Source of the DNA: Pelomonas lactea
Lineage (GTDB): Bacteria > Pseudomonadota > Gammaproteobacteria > Burkholderiales > Burkholderiaceae_C
Direction of reading: 5' to 3'
Length of the DNA: 64,000 nucleotides
NCBI RefSeq assembly: GCF_043555885.1
Contig: NZ_JBIGHX010000003.1
Coordinates: 806,001 to 870,000 of the forward strand
The translations under genes were made by a program, and so were the position numbers. Under the pieces are notes generated by a model. It saw nothing but the letters and a program-made list of their open reading frames with translations. It had not been told where the DNA came from and searched no databases. Of the stretch, positions 1 through 10,637 are shown one piece after another; positions within the stretch are counted from its first letter, which is position 1; each line of letters begins with the position of its first letter.

Positions 1-294
1 GCCTTGGGCCTGCCCGGTGCGGTCGAGAAACCGCACCACGACCTCACCTCGTTTCGGCTGACGGGGGCCAAGGGCCGGATCTTCGCGACGATGACGCCCG
101 ACGGCACCGAGCTGCGCGTCTTCATCAAGGACGAGGCGGCGCGTGATGCGTGGATCGCCCGCGAGGCGGGTGTCGTCGAGCCGTTGTTCTGGGGTGCCAG
201 GCGTTGCGGCGTGAGGCTGCTGCTGGCGAAGGCCAGGCCGGGCTGGGTGACGGAGCTGCTCGCGCAATCCTGGCGCGAGAACGGCGGGGCCTGA
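1..294 (+). CDS. MmcQ/YjbR family protein, 5' end cut by the window
   Basis: The frame is open from the first base and stops at 292-294, so the N-terminus lies outside the window. About 97 residues are visible. The pattern (a GxEKPHHDLTSFR-like segment, then K-GRIFATM, then an acidic stretch and a C-terminal LLAQSWR helix) fits the small MmcQ/YjbR, CyaY-like fold proteins, whose function is poorly defined and which are sometimes labelled DNA-binding. A TTG at position 4 could be read as a start, but the protein would then lack the usual first strand, so truncation is more likely. It converges on the NlpC/P60 gene with one base between the two stop codons. Confidence 0.7.
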   Translation, partial: ALGLPGAVEKPHHDLTSFRLTGAKGRIFATMTPDGTELRVFIKDEAARDAWIAREAGVVEPLFWGARRCGVRLLLAKARPGWVTELLAQSWRENGGA

Positions 295-295
295 T

Positions 296-1015
296 TCAGC
301 GCGCCGCGGGTGCTTCTGCGGCGGCCTTCAGGTCGGCCCGGCGGGCGCCCGTGAAGCGCTTGGACCAGTAGGAGTCGCGCATGTCCTCCACGCGCACGGC
401 GCTGCCGGTGCGGGGAGCGTGGATGAACTTGCCCTCGCCGACGTAGATGCCCACGTGGCTGAACGTCGCGCGCATGGTGTTGAAGAACACCAGGTCGCCG
501 GGCTTGAGCTCGTCCTTGCGAATGGCCAGCAGGCTGTTCATCTTGGCCTGCTCGTCGGCGCGGCGCGGCAGCACCAGGCCCACGCTCATCTCGAAGATGT
601 GGCGCGTGAAGCCGCTGCAGTCGAAGCCGTTCTCCACCGAATTGCCGCCCCGCGTGTAGCGCACGCCGAGGAAGTTCATCGCCGACAGCACCAGGTCCGA
701 CGCGGTGTCGCGCACGCTGTCCAGCAGCCGCGCGGGGGCGCTGGGCTCGCCGTTGACGGCGATCAGGCCGCGTTCGCTGAGGAAGCGGCTGACCGCGTCG
801 CCGGCCGTGGCCGGCTTGGCGGCAGGCGCGGCGGCGGCCTTGTCGGCGGCGGCTTGCTGTTGCTGCTGCAGGCTCTGCCCGTAGGCGCCCGTCATCGTGC
901 CGGGAGGCGGCATCGTCGACGCCTGGGCCACGCCCTGCGCATGCGCGGCGCAACCGAGGGCCAACAGGCCGGCGGCAGCGATGCGGTTCAGCAGGGCAAC
1001 GGAAACCAGGGACAT
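296..1015 (-). CDS. NlpC/P60 (C40) cell-wall peptidase, exported
   Basis: A 239-residue exported peptidase expected to cleave stem peptides of peptidoglycan in the periplasm. Residues 1-27 form a signal peptide ending AHAQG. A Gln/Ala-rich linker follows (about 48-70), then the C40 domain from about residue 105 to 225. The catalytic Cys133 lies in FDCSGF, the catalytic His187 in SHVGIYVG, and His199 in FIHAP is a plausible third residue. All three are at the spacing seen in NlpC/P60 enzymes such as Spr/MepS. It is monocistronic and faces away from prpE across a 229-bp gap. The start gives a proper signal peptide with no alternative needed. Confidence 0.9.
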   Translation of the reverse strand: MSLVSVALLNRIAAAGLLALGCAAHAQGVAQASTMPPPGTMTGAYGQSLQQQQQAAADKAAAAPAAKPATAGDAVSRFLSERGLIAVNGEPSAPARLLDSVRDTASDLVLSAMNFLGVRYTRGGNSVENGFDCSGFTRHIFEMSVGLVLPRRADEQAKMNSLLAIRKDELKPGDLVFFNTMRATFSHVGIYVGEGKFIHAPRTGSAVRVEDMRDSYWSKRFTGARRADLKAAAEAPAAR

Positions 1016-1244
1016 TCGGAACGAAGTGACTCGGGACGCGGGCCGCGAGGGCCGGATAGCAGAGGTGGGACAGCGGCGCGCAGGGTAGGGGGGTACCCCC
1101 GCACCGTCAACCGAAGCAGACGTAAAGCCGGCGATTTTCAGGGCAAACCCCGGCTTGGCGACCGGCGAACCCCGTGAAAACCCTGGATTCTGTCACGCAA
1201 CACGGGTCAGATTTCCGTCAGTGCCCGCGGCCCACACTGCATGC

Positions 1245-3149
1245 ATGACTGCCACCCCCTACGCCGACTTCCACGCCCGCTCGCTGGCCGAGCGCGATGC
1301 CTTCTGGGCCGAGCAGGCTCGCCGCATCGACTGGCACGTGCCGCCCCAGCAGATCTGCGACACCAGCCGGCCGCCGTTCGCGCGCTGGTTCGTCGGCGGC
1401 ACCACCAACCTGTGCCACAACGCGGTGGACCGGCATGCCGCCAGGCGGCCGGGCGATCCGGCGCTGATCTGGGTGTCCACCGAGACGGGCCAGGAGAAGG
1501 TCTACGGCTTTGCCGAGCTGCAGGCCGAGGTGGAAGCTTTTGCCGCGATGCTGCTGGCCCAGGGTGTGGGCGAGGGCGACCGTGTGCTGATCTACATGCC
1601 CATGATCCCCGAGGCCGCGTTCGCGATGCTGGCCTGCGCGCGCATCGGTGCCATTCATTCGGTGGTGTTCGGCGGCTTCGCCTCTAGCAGCCTGGCCAGC
1701 CGCATCGAGGACGCGACGCCAAAGCTGGTCATCAGCGCCGATGCCGGCAGCCGGGTTGGCAAGCGCATCGCCTACAAGCCCTTGCTGGACGAGGCCATCA
1801 CGCTGTCCGCCCACAAGCCGGCCGCGGTGCTGATGGTGGACCGTGGCCTCGTGGCTTTCGAGCGCGTGGCGGGCCGCGACCTGGACTACGCCGAACTTCG
1901 CCGCCAGCACGCCGGCGCGCGCGTGCCCTGCGCCTGGCTGGAGTCCAACAGCATCAGCTACACGCTGTACACCAGCGGCACGACGGGCAAGCCGAAGGGC
2001 GTACAGCGCGATGTGGGCGGCTACGCGGTGGCGCTGGCCACCAGCATGGACTGGATCTTCGGCGGCAAGCCGGGCGAGACCTTCTTCTCCACCAGCGACA
2101 TCGGCTGGGTGGTGGGCCACAGCTACATCGTCTACGGCCCGCTGATTGCCGGCATGGCCACGCTGATGTACGAGGGCACGCCCGTGAACCCCGACGCGGC
2201 CGTGTTGTGGCGCCTGGTGGAGCAGTACCGCGTGACGGTGATGTTCAGCGCGCCCACCGCGGTGCGTGTGCTCAAGAAGCACGATGCCGCGCTGCTGAAG
2301 CGCCACGACCTGTCGTCGCTGCGCGCGCTGTTCCTGGCCGGCGAGCCGCTGGACGAGCCGACGGCGCGCTGGATCGCCGAGGGTCTGGGTGTGCCCATCA
2401 TCGACAACTACTGGCAGACCGAGACCGGCTGGCCGCTGCTGACGGTGGCCCACCACATTTCCGGCGTGCAGGCGGTGCCCACGCGCCTGGGCTCGCCCGG
2501 CGTGCCGATGTACGGCTACGACGTGAGGCTGCTGGACGAGCAGACCGGCGAGGAGCTGACCGCACCCAACCAGAAGGGCGTGCTGGCCATTGCGCACCCG
2601 CTGCCGCCCGGCGCGCTGCAGACGGTGTGGGGCGACGACGCGCGCTTCGTCAACACCTACTGGAAGAGCGTGCCCGGCCGCGAGGTGTACTCCACCTTCG
2701 ACTGGGGGCTGCGCGACGCCGACGGCTACACCTTCATCCTGGGCCGCACGGACGACGTCATCAACGTGGCCGGCCACCGGCTGGGTACGCGCGAGATCGA
2801 GGAGTGCATCTCCGCGCACGCGGCCGTGGCCGAGGTGGCCGTCGTGGGCGTGGCGGATGCGCTGAAGGGCCAGGTGGCGCTGGCCTTCGCCGTGTTGCGC
2901 GACCCCGGCCTGGCGTCGCCGGCGCTGGAAGCCGAGGTGCTCAAGCATGTGGACGCGCGGCTGGGCGCGGTCGCGCGGCCGTCGCGCGTGCTGTTCGTCA
3001 GCGTGCTGCCCAAGACACGTTCCGGCAAGCTGCTGCGCCGCGCGCTGCAGGCCGTGGCCGAGGGCCGCGACCCCGGCGACCTGACGACGCTGGATGACCC
3101 CGGCGCGCTGGCGCAGGTGAGGGCCTTGTTGGGCATGTCCAACGGCTGA
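1245..3149 (+). CDS. prpE: Propionyl-CoA synthetase (propionate-CoA ligase)
   Basis: A 634-residue acyl-adenylate ligase that activates propionate to propionyl-CoA, the entry step of propionate catabolism. It begins MTATPYADFHARSL, the usual PrpE opening. An in-frame extension back to 1155 exists but is not family-like, so the ATG at 1245 is preferred. The ATP-binding loop YTSGTTGKPKG lies near residue 240. The DNYWQTETGWP motif and the hinge region DVINVAGHRL are present. The C-terminal PKTRSGKLLRR, near residue 590, contains the lysine that is catalytic and often acetylated in this family. No prpB, prpC or prpD gene is nearby, so it appears as a stand-alone gene. Acetyl-CoA synthetase is the main alternative, but overall motif identity favours PrpE. 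Confidence 0.93.
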   Translation: MTATPYADFHARSLAERDAFWAEQARRIDWHVPPQQICDTSRPPFARWFVGGTTNLCHNAVDRHAARRPGDPALIWVSTETGQEKVYGFAELQAEVEAFAAMLLAQGVGEGDRVLIYMPMIPEAAFAMLACARIGAIHSVVFGGFASSSLASRIEDATPKLVISADAGSRVGKRIAYKPLLDEAITLSAHKPAAVLMVDRGLVAFERVAGRDLDYAELRRQHAGARVPCAWLESNSISYTLYTSGTTGKPKGVQRDVGGYAVALATSMDWIFGGKPGETFFSTSDIGWVVGHSYIVYGPLIAGMATLMYEGTPVNPDAAVLWRLVEQYRVTVMFSAPTAVRVLKKHDAALLKRHDLSSLRALFLAGEPLDEPTARWIAEGLGVPIIDNYWQTETGWPLLTVAHHISGVQAVPTRLGSPGVPMYGYDVRLLDEQTGEELTAPNQKGVLAIAHPLPPGALQTVWGDDARFVNTYWKSVPGREVYSTFDWGLRDADGYTFILGRTDDVINVAGHRLGTREIEECISAHAAVAEVAVVGVADALKGQVALAFAVLRDPGLASPALEAEVLKHVDARLGAVARPSRVLFVSVLPKTRSGKLLRRALQAVAEGRDPGDLTTLDDPGALAQVRALLGMSNG

Positions 3150-3195
3150 GCGCAGCGTGCGCGCCAGAATCGCGGCCTTCCCACAAGGAGAGGCC

Positions 3196-5163
3196 ATGAA
3201 ACCCGTGCTGATGACTCTGGCGGCGCTGTTGTGCGCTGCCGCGCAGGCGCAACCCAAGCTGCCCGCCCCGAATTTCCCCATCTTCGCGTCGACCACCGAC
3301 GTGAAGTCCCGCTGCGACGCGGGCCTGAAGGGCGCGAAGCAGCGCGTGGCAGCTCTTGAGCGGCGCAAGGTGGACACCGGCTGGCTGGCCGCGCTGGACG
3401 ACCTGACCGTCTACCTGGAAGACCACCAGTACCCCAACGACTTCGTGCTGAACGTCCACCCGGACAAGGCCATCCGCGACGCGGCCCAGGCCTGCTCGCT
3501 GCGCTGGGCCGATTTCGGCTCCAGCCTGGGCCAGAACGAGAAGCTCTACCGCGCGCTGCAGAAGGCGCCCAAGCAGGACGGTATCGACGCCGAGTTCGCG
3601 CGCCTGGCGTCCGGCCAGTTCGAGGACAGCGGCGTGGCGCTGCCGGGCCCGAAGCGTGCCCGCGCCAAGCAGATCCTGGACAAGCTGACCGAGCTGGACC
3701 AGCAGTTCAGCAAGAACATCCGCGACGCCGGCACGCGCGTCGCTTTCACCGAGGCCGAGCTGAAAGGCGTGCCCGCCAGCGTGTGGGAGAAGGCCAAGCG
3801 CGACGACCAGGGCCGCATCCTGCTGGGCGTGGACTACCCCAGCTACGTGCCCGTCATGCGCCTGGCCGAGAGCGGCGACGCGCGCCAGCGCATGTGGCTG
3901 GCCAAGACCAACGAGGGCGGCCAGGCCAACCTGGCGCTGCTGACCCAGATCGTCACGCTGCGCGGCGAGTACGCCAAGCTGTTCGGCTTCGACAACTACG
4001 TGGACTTCAACCTGCGCCGGCGCATGGCCAAGGACGGCGCGACGGCCACGAAGTTCCTCGACTCGGTGACCGGCGCCGTCAACGCGCGCGAGAAGACCGA
4101 ACTGCAGGAGCTGCGCGCCGCCAAGGCCCAGCACCTGGGCACGCCGCTGGAACAGACCCGGGTCGAGCGCTGGGACGCCACGTTCTACAGCGAGCGCGTG
4201 AAGCTGCAGAAGTTCAGCGTCGACCAGAACGCCTTCCGCGCCTACTTCCCGCCGCAGGCCAGCCTGGAGTTCTCGATACGCATCATCGAGAAGCTGATGG
4301 GCGTGAAGTACACGCGCATCGAGAACAAGCTGTGGCATGACGAGGCGCAGACCTACGTCGTCAGCGACGCGGCGTCGGGCCAGCCCATCGCGCAGATGTA
4401 CGTGGACCTGTACCCGCGCGAGGGCAAGTACAACCATGCCGCCGTGTGGCCGCTGCGCGGCAGCGCCACGCGCATCAACCGCACGCCGACGGCCGCGCTG
4501 GTCGTCAACTTCGACCGCAGCGGCCTGACGCTGGACGAGGTGGAAACGCTGCTGCACGAGCTGGGCCATGCGGTGCACGTGAACCTGTCCAAGACCCGCT
4601 ACGCCGCCACGGCCGGCACGGCGGTGATGCACGACTTCGTCGAGGCGCCGTCGCAGATGCTGGAGGACTGGGTCTACGACAAGGACGTGCTGAAGCTGAT
4701 GCAGGCCGTCTGCCCGACCTGCAAGCCCGTGCCCGACGCGATGGTGGAGCAGGCCCAGGCCGCCAAGCAGGACGGCAAGGGCGGCCAGTTCGGCCGCCAG
4801 CACCTGTACGCCAGCTACGACCTGACGCTGCACCAGCAAGCCAAGCCTGAGCCGCTGCCGTTGTGGGCCCGCATGGAAGGCGCCACGCCGCTGGGCCATG
4901 TGCAGGGCACGATGTTCCCGGCCGGCTTCGCGCACATCGCCGGTGGCTATGGCGCGGGCTACTACGGCTACCTGTGGAGCCTGGTGGTGGCGATGGACCT
5001 GCGCACCGCGTTCGCGGCCGACAAGCTCGGCGCCGACGTCGGCAAGCGCTACCGCGACGAGGTGCTGGGCCAGGGCGCGCAGAAACCGGCGCCGGAGCTG
5101 GTGAAGGCCTTCCTGGGGCGCGAGTCGAACTCGCAGGCGTTCTTCGAGTACCTGAAGAAATGA
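3196..5163 (+). CDS. M3 family zinc metallopeptidase (oligopeptidase), exported
   Basis: A 655-residue thimet-type oligopeptidase that would degrade short peptides. The zinc motif HELGHAVH sits near residues 454-461, with the downstream glutamate in the EAPSQMLEDW helix as in M3 enzymes. Residues 1-20 form a signal peptide ending AAQAQ, suggesting a periplasmic enzyme rather than the cytosolic PrlC or OpdA. The start at 3196 is chosen because it begins the signal peptide and follows the Shine-Dalgarno sequence AAGGAGA. The gene ends just before a strong hairpin terminator. It lies 46 bp after prpE and could be partly cotranscribed with it. Confidence 0.9.
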   Translation: MKPVLMTLAALLCAAAQAQPKLPAPNFPIFASTTDVKSRCDAGLKGAKQRVAALERRKVDTGWLAALDDLTVYLEDHQYPNDFVLNVHPDKAIRDAAQACSLRWADFGSSLGQNEKLYRALQKAPKQDGIDAEFARLASGQFEDSGVALPGPKRARAKQILDKLTELDQQFSKNIRDAGTRVAFTEAELKGVPASVWEKAKRDDQGRILLGVDYPSYVPVMRLAESGDARQRMWLAKTNEGGQANLALLTQIVTLRGEYAKLFGFDNYVDFNLRRRMAKDGATATKFLDSVTGAVNAREKTELQELRAAKAQHLGTPLEQTRVERWDATFYSERVKLQKFSVDQNAFRAYFPPQASLEFSIRIIEKLMGVKYTRIENKLWHDEAQTYVVSDAASGQPIAQMYVDLYPREGKYNHAAVWPLRGSATRINRTPTAALVVNFDRSGLTLDEVETLLHELGHAVHVNLSKTRYAATAGTAVMHDFVEAPSQMLEDWVYDKDVLKLMQAVCPTCKPVPDAMVEQAQAAKQDGKGGQFGRQHLYASYDLTLHQQAKPEPLPLWARMEGATPLGHVQGTMFPAGFAHIAGGYGAGYYGYLWSLVVAMDLRTAFAADKLGADVGKRYRDEVLGQGAQKPAPELVKAFLGRESNSQAFFEYLKK

Positions 5164-5165
5164 AC

Positions 5166-5192
5166 AAGGGCCGCGCAAGCGGCCCTTTCTTC
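5166..5192 (+). terminator. Intrinsic terminator of the M3 peptidase gene
   Basis: A 9-bp stem AAGGGCCGC/GCGGCCCTT (5166-5174 with 5179-5187) closes a GCAA loop and is followed by TCTTC. It lies directly after the stop codon and between two convergent genes. The A-rich left arm means it could also act on the minus-strand hemerythrin transcript. Confidence 0.85.
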
Positions 5193-5209
5193 ATGCGCGC
5201 GAGGTGGCG

Positions 5210-5689
5210 TCAGTGCCCGCAGCTGCTGCTGCCGCAGCCGGCGGCGCCAGCCTCGGCCGTGACCGCCTCGCGGCACTCGCCCGTCACCGGGTCGAAGCCC
5301 CGCTGCTCCATCGTGAACACCAGCGCCGCATCCATCATCTCGGCATGCTGCGGGAACCAGCCCGCCAGCTCGGTGCGCAGGATGTTCAGCGGCTCGCGGT
5401 CGTTCAGCTCGGTCGCGTAGCGCAGCGCCTCGCGCATCACGTTCAGCACCATCGCGTGCTGGCTGCTGTGGCAGTTCTGCGGCTCGAAGCCGCAGCGCGC
5501 CATCCAGTCCTCCTCCATCGCGAAGTGGGCCTCGGTGTGGGCCAGCAGCGCGTGGTAGGCGGGCAGGGCGTCTACCTTGGCGTCCAGCGCGTCGCCGAAG
5601 GCGTTCAGGTGCTCGACGAACTCCTGGTGGGTGGTGTCCAGCGAGGGCTGGTTGAGGACGAGGTTGTCGGTCCAGGCGAGGGTGGTCAT
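5210..5689 (-). CDS. Bacteriohemerythrin (hemerythrin domain protein)
   Basis: A 159-residue single-domain hemerythrin, expected to bind O2, or NO, at a carboxylate-bridged di-iron site. Visible ligand candidates are His21 (THQEF), His55 and Glu59 (HFAMEE), His74 or His78 (HSSQH), His115 and Asp120 (HAEMMD), in the family order. An odd Cys/Ser tail, CGSSSCGH, ends the protein and could bind metal or form a disulfide. It lies 44 bp downstream of argH on the same strand, and a TTGA-N6-TCAA palindrome overlaps the argH end just upstream of this gene. That could link expression to oxygen or NO. No sensor or output domain is fused. Confidence 0.9.
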   Translation of the reverse strand: MTTLAWTDNLVLNQPSLDTTHQEFVEHLNAFGDALDAKVDALPAYHALLAHTEAHFAMEEDWMARCGFEPQNCHSSQHAMVLNVMREALRYATELNDREPLNILRTELAGWFPQHAEMMDAALVFTMEQRGFDPVTGECREAVTAEAGAAGCGSSSCGH

Positions 5690-5723
5690 GCGGGAATGCT
5701 AGTCAGGCGTTGTCGTGGCGGCG

Positions 5724-5733
5724 TTGAGCCAGC

Positions 5734-5737
<4 letters not shown>
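5724..5737 (-). promoter_or_regulatory. Possible FNR/Dnr-like box upstream of hemerythrin
   Basis: TTGAGCCAGCTCAA is a perfect 5+4+5 palindrome matching the core TTGA-N6-TCAA of CRP/FNR-family sites. It has G/C instead of the usual T/A at the fifth position. It overlaps the last argH codons and is centred about 41 bp upstream of the hemerythrin start codon, which is rather close for a class II site, so the call is tentative. Confidence 0.35.
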
Positions 5738-7131
<1,394 letters not shown>

Positions 7132-7202
7132 GGGGCGGGGCATCGGAAATCCGCGCGCACAATCGCGCGCAGCCCGGCATTATCGAACGCGCATCCCCGC
7201 CC

Positions 7203-8312
7203 ATGCCTCTGTCCTTCTTCAAGCGCCGGCACGCCGCGGCGAGACACAGCTCCTGGCAGGACTCGCTGCACGTCAGCCAGTGGGTGGGCTTTGCCAACAC
7301 CGAGCTGCCGCCGCTGGCCTCCGCGCCGCTGCTGGACCCGACCCGCGCCTTCGACGTCTGCCACGTGGGCCTGGTGCTGCGCGCCGTGCTGGGCGTGCAG
7401 CTGCTGCTGGCGCTGGGCACGGCGCTGGTGGCGCGCGACGCCGCGCAGTGGCTGCAGCTGGCCGCCAACGGCACCTTCGTCACGATGTTCGCGACGCTGT
7501 CCTGGCTGGTCATCGTCTGCGCCGCCAAGCGGCTGTGGCCGCGGCTGCCTGAGCCGGCGCAGTGGGGCGTGCTGATGGCGCTGGGCGCCGCGGCGGCCGC
7601 GCTGGGGTTCGCGCTGTTGAGCTTTACCGACACCGAGCCCGCCGGCGCCTGGCGCTGGGGCAGCGTGGCGGCGGCCGGCGGCAGCGGCGCGGCGCTGCTG
7701 CTGGCCTGGCTGAAGCTGCGCGAGCACAGCCAGCGCCCGGCCGACGCGCTGGCGCAGCTGGTGGAGCTGCAGTCACGCATACGGCCGCACTTCCTGTTCA
7801 ACACGCTGAACAGCGCCATCGCGCTGGTGCAGATCGACCCGGCCCGCGCCGAGGGCGTGCTGGAAGACTTGGCCGAGCTGTTCCGCGTCGCGCTGGCCGA
7901 CGCCACCGCCTCCGTTACGCTGGCCGAGGAGGTGGAGCTGGCGCGGCGCTACCTGGACATCGAGCAGATCCGCTTCGGCGAGCGGCTGCGCGTGACCTGG
8001 CATGTGGACCCGGCCACCCGCCACGCCCGCCTGCCGCCGCTGCTGCTGCAGCCGCTGGTGGAGAACGCGGTGCGCCACGGCGTGGAGCCCAATGACGACG
8101 GCGGCGACCTGGAGGTGACGACGGTGAAGCGCGGCGACGAGGTGGAGATCCGCATCGTCAACAGCGTCGGCGCGCCGGCCCGTACCATCGGCCACGGCTT
8201 GGCGCTGCGCAACGTGCGCCAGCGGCTCAAGCTCATGCACGATGTTGCAGCTCGTTTCGATGTCGAAGCCACCGAACACCGCTTCGCGCTGCGTATCCTC
8301 CTGCCGCTATGA
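7203..8312 (+). CDS. LytS/AlgZ-type sensor histidine kinase
   Basis: A 369-residue membrane kinase of the His_kinase (PF06580) type. Several hydrophobic segments between about residues 55 and 165 form a four-helix membrane sensor. The phospho-acceptor His196 lies in RIRPHFLFNTLNS, and the ATPase domain has LLQPLVENAVRHG. It overlaps the response regulator gene by an ATGA junction, so the two are translationally coupled. In pseudomonads the AlgZ/AlgR pair sits beside argH, as this pair does here, which supports the name AlgZ-like. The signal sensed cannot be read from the sequence. Confidence 0.88.
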   Translation: MPLSFFKRRHAAARHSSWQDSLHVSQWVGFANTELPPLASAPLLDPTRAFDVCHVGLVLRAVLGVQLLLALGTALVARDAAQWLQLAANGTFVTMFATLSWLVIVCAAKRLWPRLPEPAQWGVLMALGAAAAALGFALLSFTDTEPAGAWRWGSVAAAGGSGAALLLAWLKLREHSQRPADALAQLVELQSRIRPHFLFNTLNSAIALVQIDPARAEGVLEDLAELFRVALADATASVTLAEEVELARRYLDIEQIRFGERLRVTWHVDPATRHARLPPLLLQPLVENAVRHGVEPNDDGGDLEVTTVKRGDEVEIRIVNSVGAPARTIGHGLALRNVRQRLKLMHDVAARFDVEATEHRFALRILLPL

Positions 8313-9130
8313 CGTCCCTGCGCACCCTCATCGTCGACGACGAACCGCTGGCGCGGCTGCGCCTGCGCGGCCTCGTGGAGGCCATCACAGAACCCCGCTG
8401 CGAGGTGGTGGCCGAAGCCGCCACCGGTTCGCAGGCCGCCGCCTGGCTGCGCGACCATGGCTGCGACCTCGTGCTGCTGGACGTGCAGATGCCCGGCATC
8501 GACGGCCTGCAGTTCGCCGACACGCTGACCGGGCGCGCCGCCGCCGGGCAGCCGGTGCCGCTCATCGTGTTCGTCACCGCGCACGCGATGCACGCACTGC
8601 GCGCGTTCGAGCTGGAGGCGGTGGACTACCTCACCAAGCCCGTGCGCCGGGAGCGGCTGCAGGCGGCGCTGGCCCGTGTGTACCAGCGCCTGACCGAGCG
8701 CGCCGCCGTGCAGGCCCAGCTGCCGCCGGACGCGCCGGTCACCACCGACGCGGACTTCATCACCATCACCGACCGCGGCCGGCTCAAGCGCGTGCCGGTG
8801 TCGGAGGTGCTGTACTTCAAGGCCGAGCTCAAGTACGTGACGCTGCGCACCGCCAGCGAAAGCCATGTGATGGACGGCGCGCTGTCCGACCTGGAGCAGC
8901 GCCACGGCGACCGCTTCCTGCGCATCCACCGCAACGCGCTGGTGGCCCGCTGGGCCGTGCGCGAGCTGGAGCGCCACGCGCCGACGAACTTCGGCGAGCT
9001 GGACGACGGCGGCGGAGGCGAGTCGGCCGACAGCTGGGCCGTGCGCATCGTGCATGTGGACGAATGGCTGGCCGTGTCGCGCCGCCAGGTGGCCGCGGTG
9101 CGGGAGGCGCTGGCCGGGCAGGGGCGCTGA
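8309..9130 (+). CDS. LytTR-family response regulator (AlgR-like)
   Basis: A 273-residue response regulator. The receiver domain is residues 1-130, with acidic residues in IVDDEP, phospho-acceptor Asp58 in LLDVQMPG, and a conserved Lys in YLTKPV. The LytTR DNA-binding domain is roughly residues 165-270 (TDRGRLKRVPVSEVLYFKAE, then FLRIHRNALV). A glycine/acidic insertion, DDGGGGESADS, interrupts the end of the LytTR domain. It is coupled to the kinase gene by a 4-nt overlap. It is likely to control envelope or surface genes, and the three unknown exported proteins downstream are possible but unproven targets. Confidence 0.9.
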   Translation: MTSLRTLIVDDEPLARLRLRGLVEAITEPRCEVVAEAATGSQAAAWLRDHGCDLVLLDVQMPGIDGLQFADTLTGRAAAGQPVPLIVFVTAHAMHALRAFELEAVDYLTKPVRRERLQAALARVYQRLTERAAVQAQLPPDAPVTTDADFITITDRGRLKRVPVSEVLYFKAELKYVTLRTASESHVMDGALSDLEQRHGDRFLRIHRNALVARWAVRELERHAPTNFGELDDGGGGESADSWAVRIVHVDEWLAVSRRQVAAVREALAGQGR

Positions 9131-9244
9131 GCCGGCAGGCGCCGGCATCGGGCCTGCCCACGGTCGTATTCACGCCGGCAGGCCGCCGTGGCTTGCCTAT
9201 GCTGCGGCGCCATGACCGCCCACTTCAGCCTGGCCTGACCGAGC

Positions 9245-10594
9245 ATGCGCCGCAGAGTTCTCGCCGGTGTGCTGGCCCTTTGCGTCGCGGCGGGCGCCGG
9301 ATGGCACGCGCGTCGCTCGTCGTCGGCGCCGGCCTCCGTGACTGCCAATGGCGTTGCCGCCGCGGCGCCCATGGCTGCCGCGGCGGGTGACGCCGTGCCG
9401 CCGGCCGCCCGCGCGCCGTCACCGGGCGCGAGCGTCGCCACCCCGGCCCTGCCGGACGACGGGCGGACCGAGCTGGCCCGGCGCATGAAGGCCGACTGGT
9501 GCGGCTTCGGCGCCGCTGAAGCGGCGCGGCAGACGGCGTCGGTGCATGCCCGCGCCACGGAACAGCGCGGCAGCGTCGACATGCAGGCGCTGGACGAGGA
9601 GCGGCAGACGGTGGGCGGCGAGGTGATGGCCGAGGCCGTGGCCGACGCGCGGCGCCGCTGGATGCAGGCGCTGGCCCGGCGCGGCGACGAGCGCTCGCTG
9701 GCGATGGCCGACTACCTGGGCGGTGATGACGATGACGACGCCGCTTCGGCCAGCGCCGCCCGGGCCCGCCTGCAGGCGCGGGCGCGCCGGTCGACCGACC
9801 CGATGGTGACGGCGCTGGCACTGCAGCGCGGCTGCGCGCCGGGGGCATGCCTCAACGTGGAGGCGGCGCAGTGGTCGCGGCTGGAGCCCGGCAACCTCGA
9901 CGCGTGGCTGGCGCTGGCCAATGCCGGCGGCGCGCAGCCGTCGCAGGCCGCCTACGCGCTGGATCGCCTGGCGCAGGAGGCCCGTTACTCGCGCAGCTAC
10001 CAGCGCGAGTTGTATGCCGCATTGGTCGACCTGCCGCAGACACACACGCCCGGGCTGGCGAGCGAGGCCGAGACCCGGCTCGCGGTCAGCGTGATTTCGC
10101 GCTGGCCGTTGTTCCCCATGCGGCCGCTGCTGGACCAGTGCCGCAGCGCCGTGGCGAACGCGGGGACCCTGGCCCGCTGCGAAGCGGTGGCCCGGCTGAT
10201 GGTGCAGCACGACAGCTGGATTCAGCGCGCGCTGGGGCTGGCGATGGCGCGGGCCGTCGTCGCCGCGCGGCCGGACCGGCGGCCGGCGTGGGAGGCGACA
10301 GCCCAGGCCTACGAGGCCGTGCAGGAATGGGCACGTAGCGAGTCGGAGCGTCTCTTGAATGACGCGGAGACCGCTGGCCCGCGAGCGTCGCCCTGCGCGG
10401 ACACGGCAGAGGCGCGCCGCATGCTGCACGACACGGTGATGGCCAGCGAGTGGGAGCGCCGGCGCGAAGGCATGGACCGCTCCGGCCTCAGCGAAGCCGC
10501 GCTGGCAGCGCGCTGGCGCCAGCGCGAGGGCCGCAGCGTGCTGGACCCGATGCCGGCAACGCGGCCGGCGTCAGCGCCGGTGCCAGGCCGGTGA
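9245..10594 (+). CDS. Unknown exported/anchored protein, paralog 1 of a tandem trio
   Basis: A 449-residue protein of unknown function. Residues 1-20 are a basic then hydrophobic stretch, giving a signal peptide or single N-terminal anchor. An Ala/Pro-rich linker to about residue 75 follows. The rest is largely helical and Arg/Ala-rich, with scattered cysteines (ADWCGFG, RGCAPGACLN, DQCRSA, ARCEAV) suited to disulfides in the periplasm. It shares order and spacing with the next two genes (a CG motif after the linker, an 'ARL.P..W..L.P...D.WL' segment, an AACR/DQCR cysteine region). It is the most divergent of the three. The helical pattern hints at a Sel1/TPR-like solenoid, but no repeat is convincing by eye. 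Confidence 0.7.
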   Translation: MRRRVLAGVLALCVAAGAGWHARRSSSAPASVTANGVAAAAPMAAAAGDAVPPAARAPSPGASVATPALPDDGRTELARRMKADWCGFGAAEAARQTASVHARATEQRGSVDMQALDEERQTVGGEVMAEAVADARRRWMQALARRGDERSLAMADYLGGDDDDDAASASAARARLQARARRSTDPMVTALALQRGCAPGACLNVEAAQWSRLEPGNLDAWLALANAGGAQPSQAAYALDRLAQEARYSRSYQRELYAALVDLPQTHTPGLASEAETRLAVSVISRWPLFPMRPLLDQCRSAVANAGTLARCEAVARLMVQHDSWIQRALGLAMARAVVAARPDRRPAWEATAQAYEAVQEWARSESERLLNDAETAGPRASPCADTAEARRMLHDTVMASEWERRREGMDRSGLSEAALAARWRQREGRSVLDPMPATRPASAPVPGR

Positions 10595-10637
10595 TGGCGG
10601 CGCAAGGACGGCGGCCGATGCCGAGCATGGAGCGGAC

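Noticed and set aside
1089..1100. GGGGGTACCCCC palindrome in the NlpC-prpE gap
   Set aside because: A short homopolymeric GC palindrome is likely by chance in this composition, and it has no repeat copy or promoter context.
1155..1244. N-terminal extension of prpE
   Set aside because: The 30 extra codons encode non-conserved residues. PrpE proteins begin at the equivalent of the ATG at 1245.
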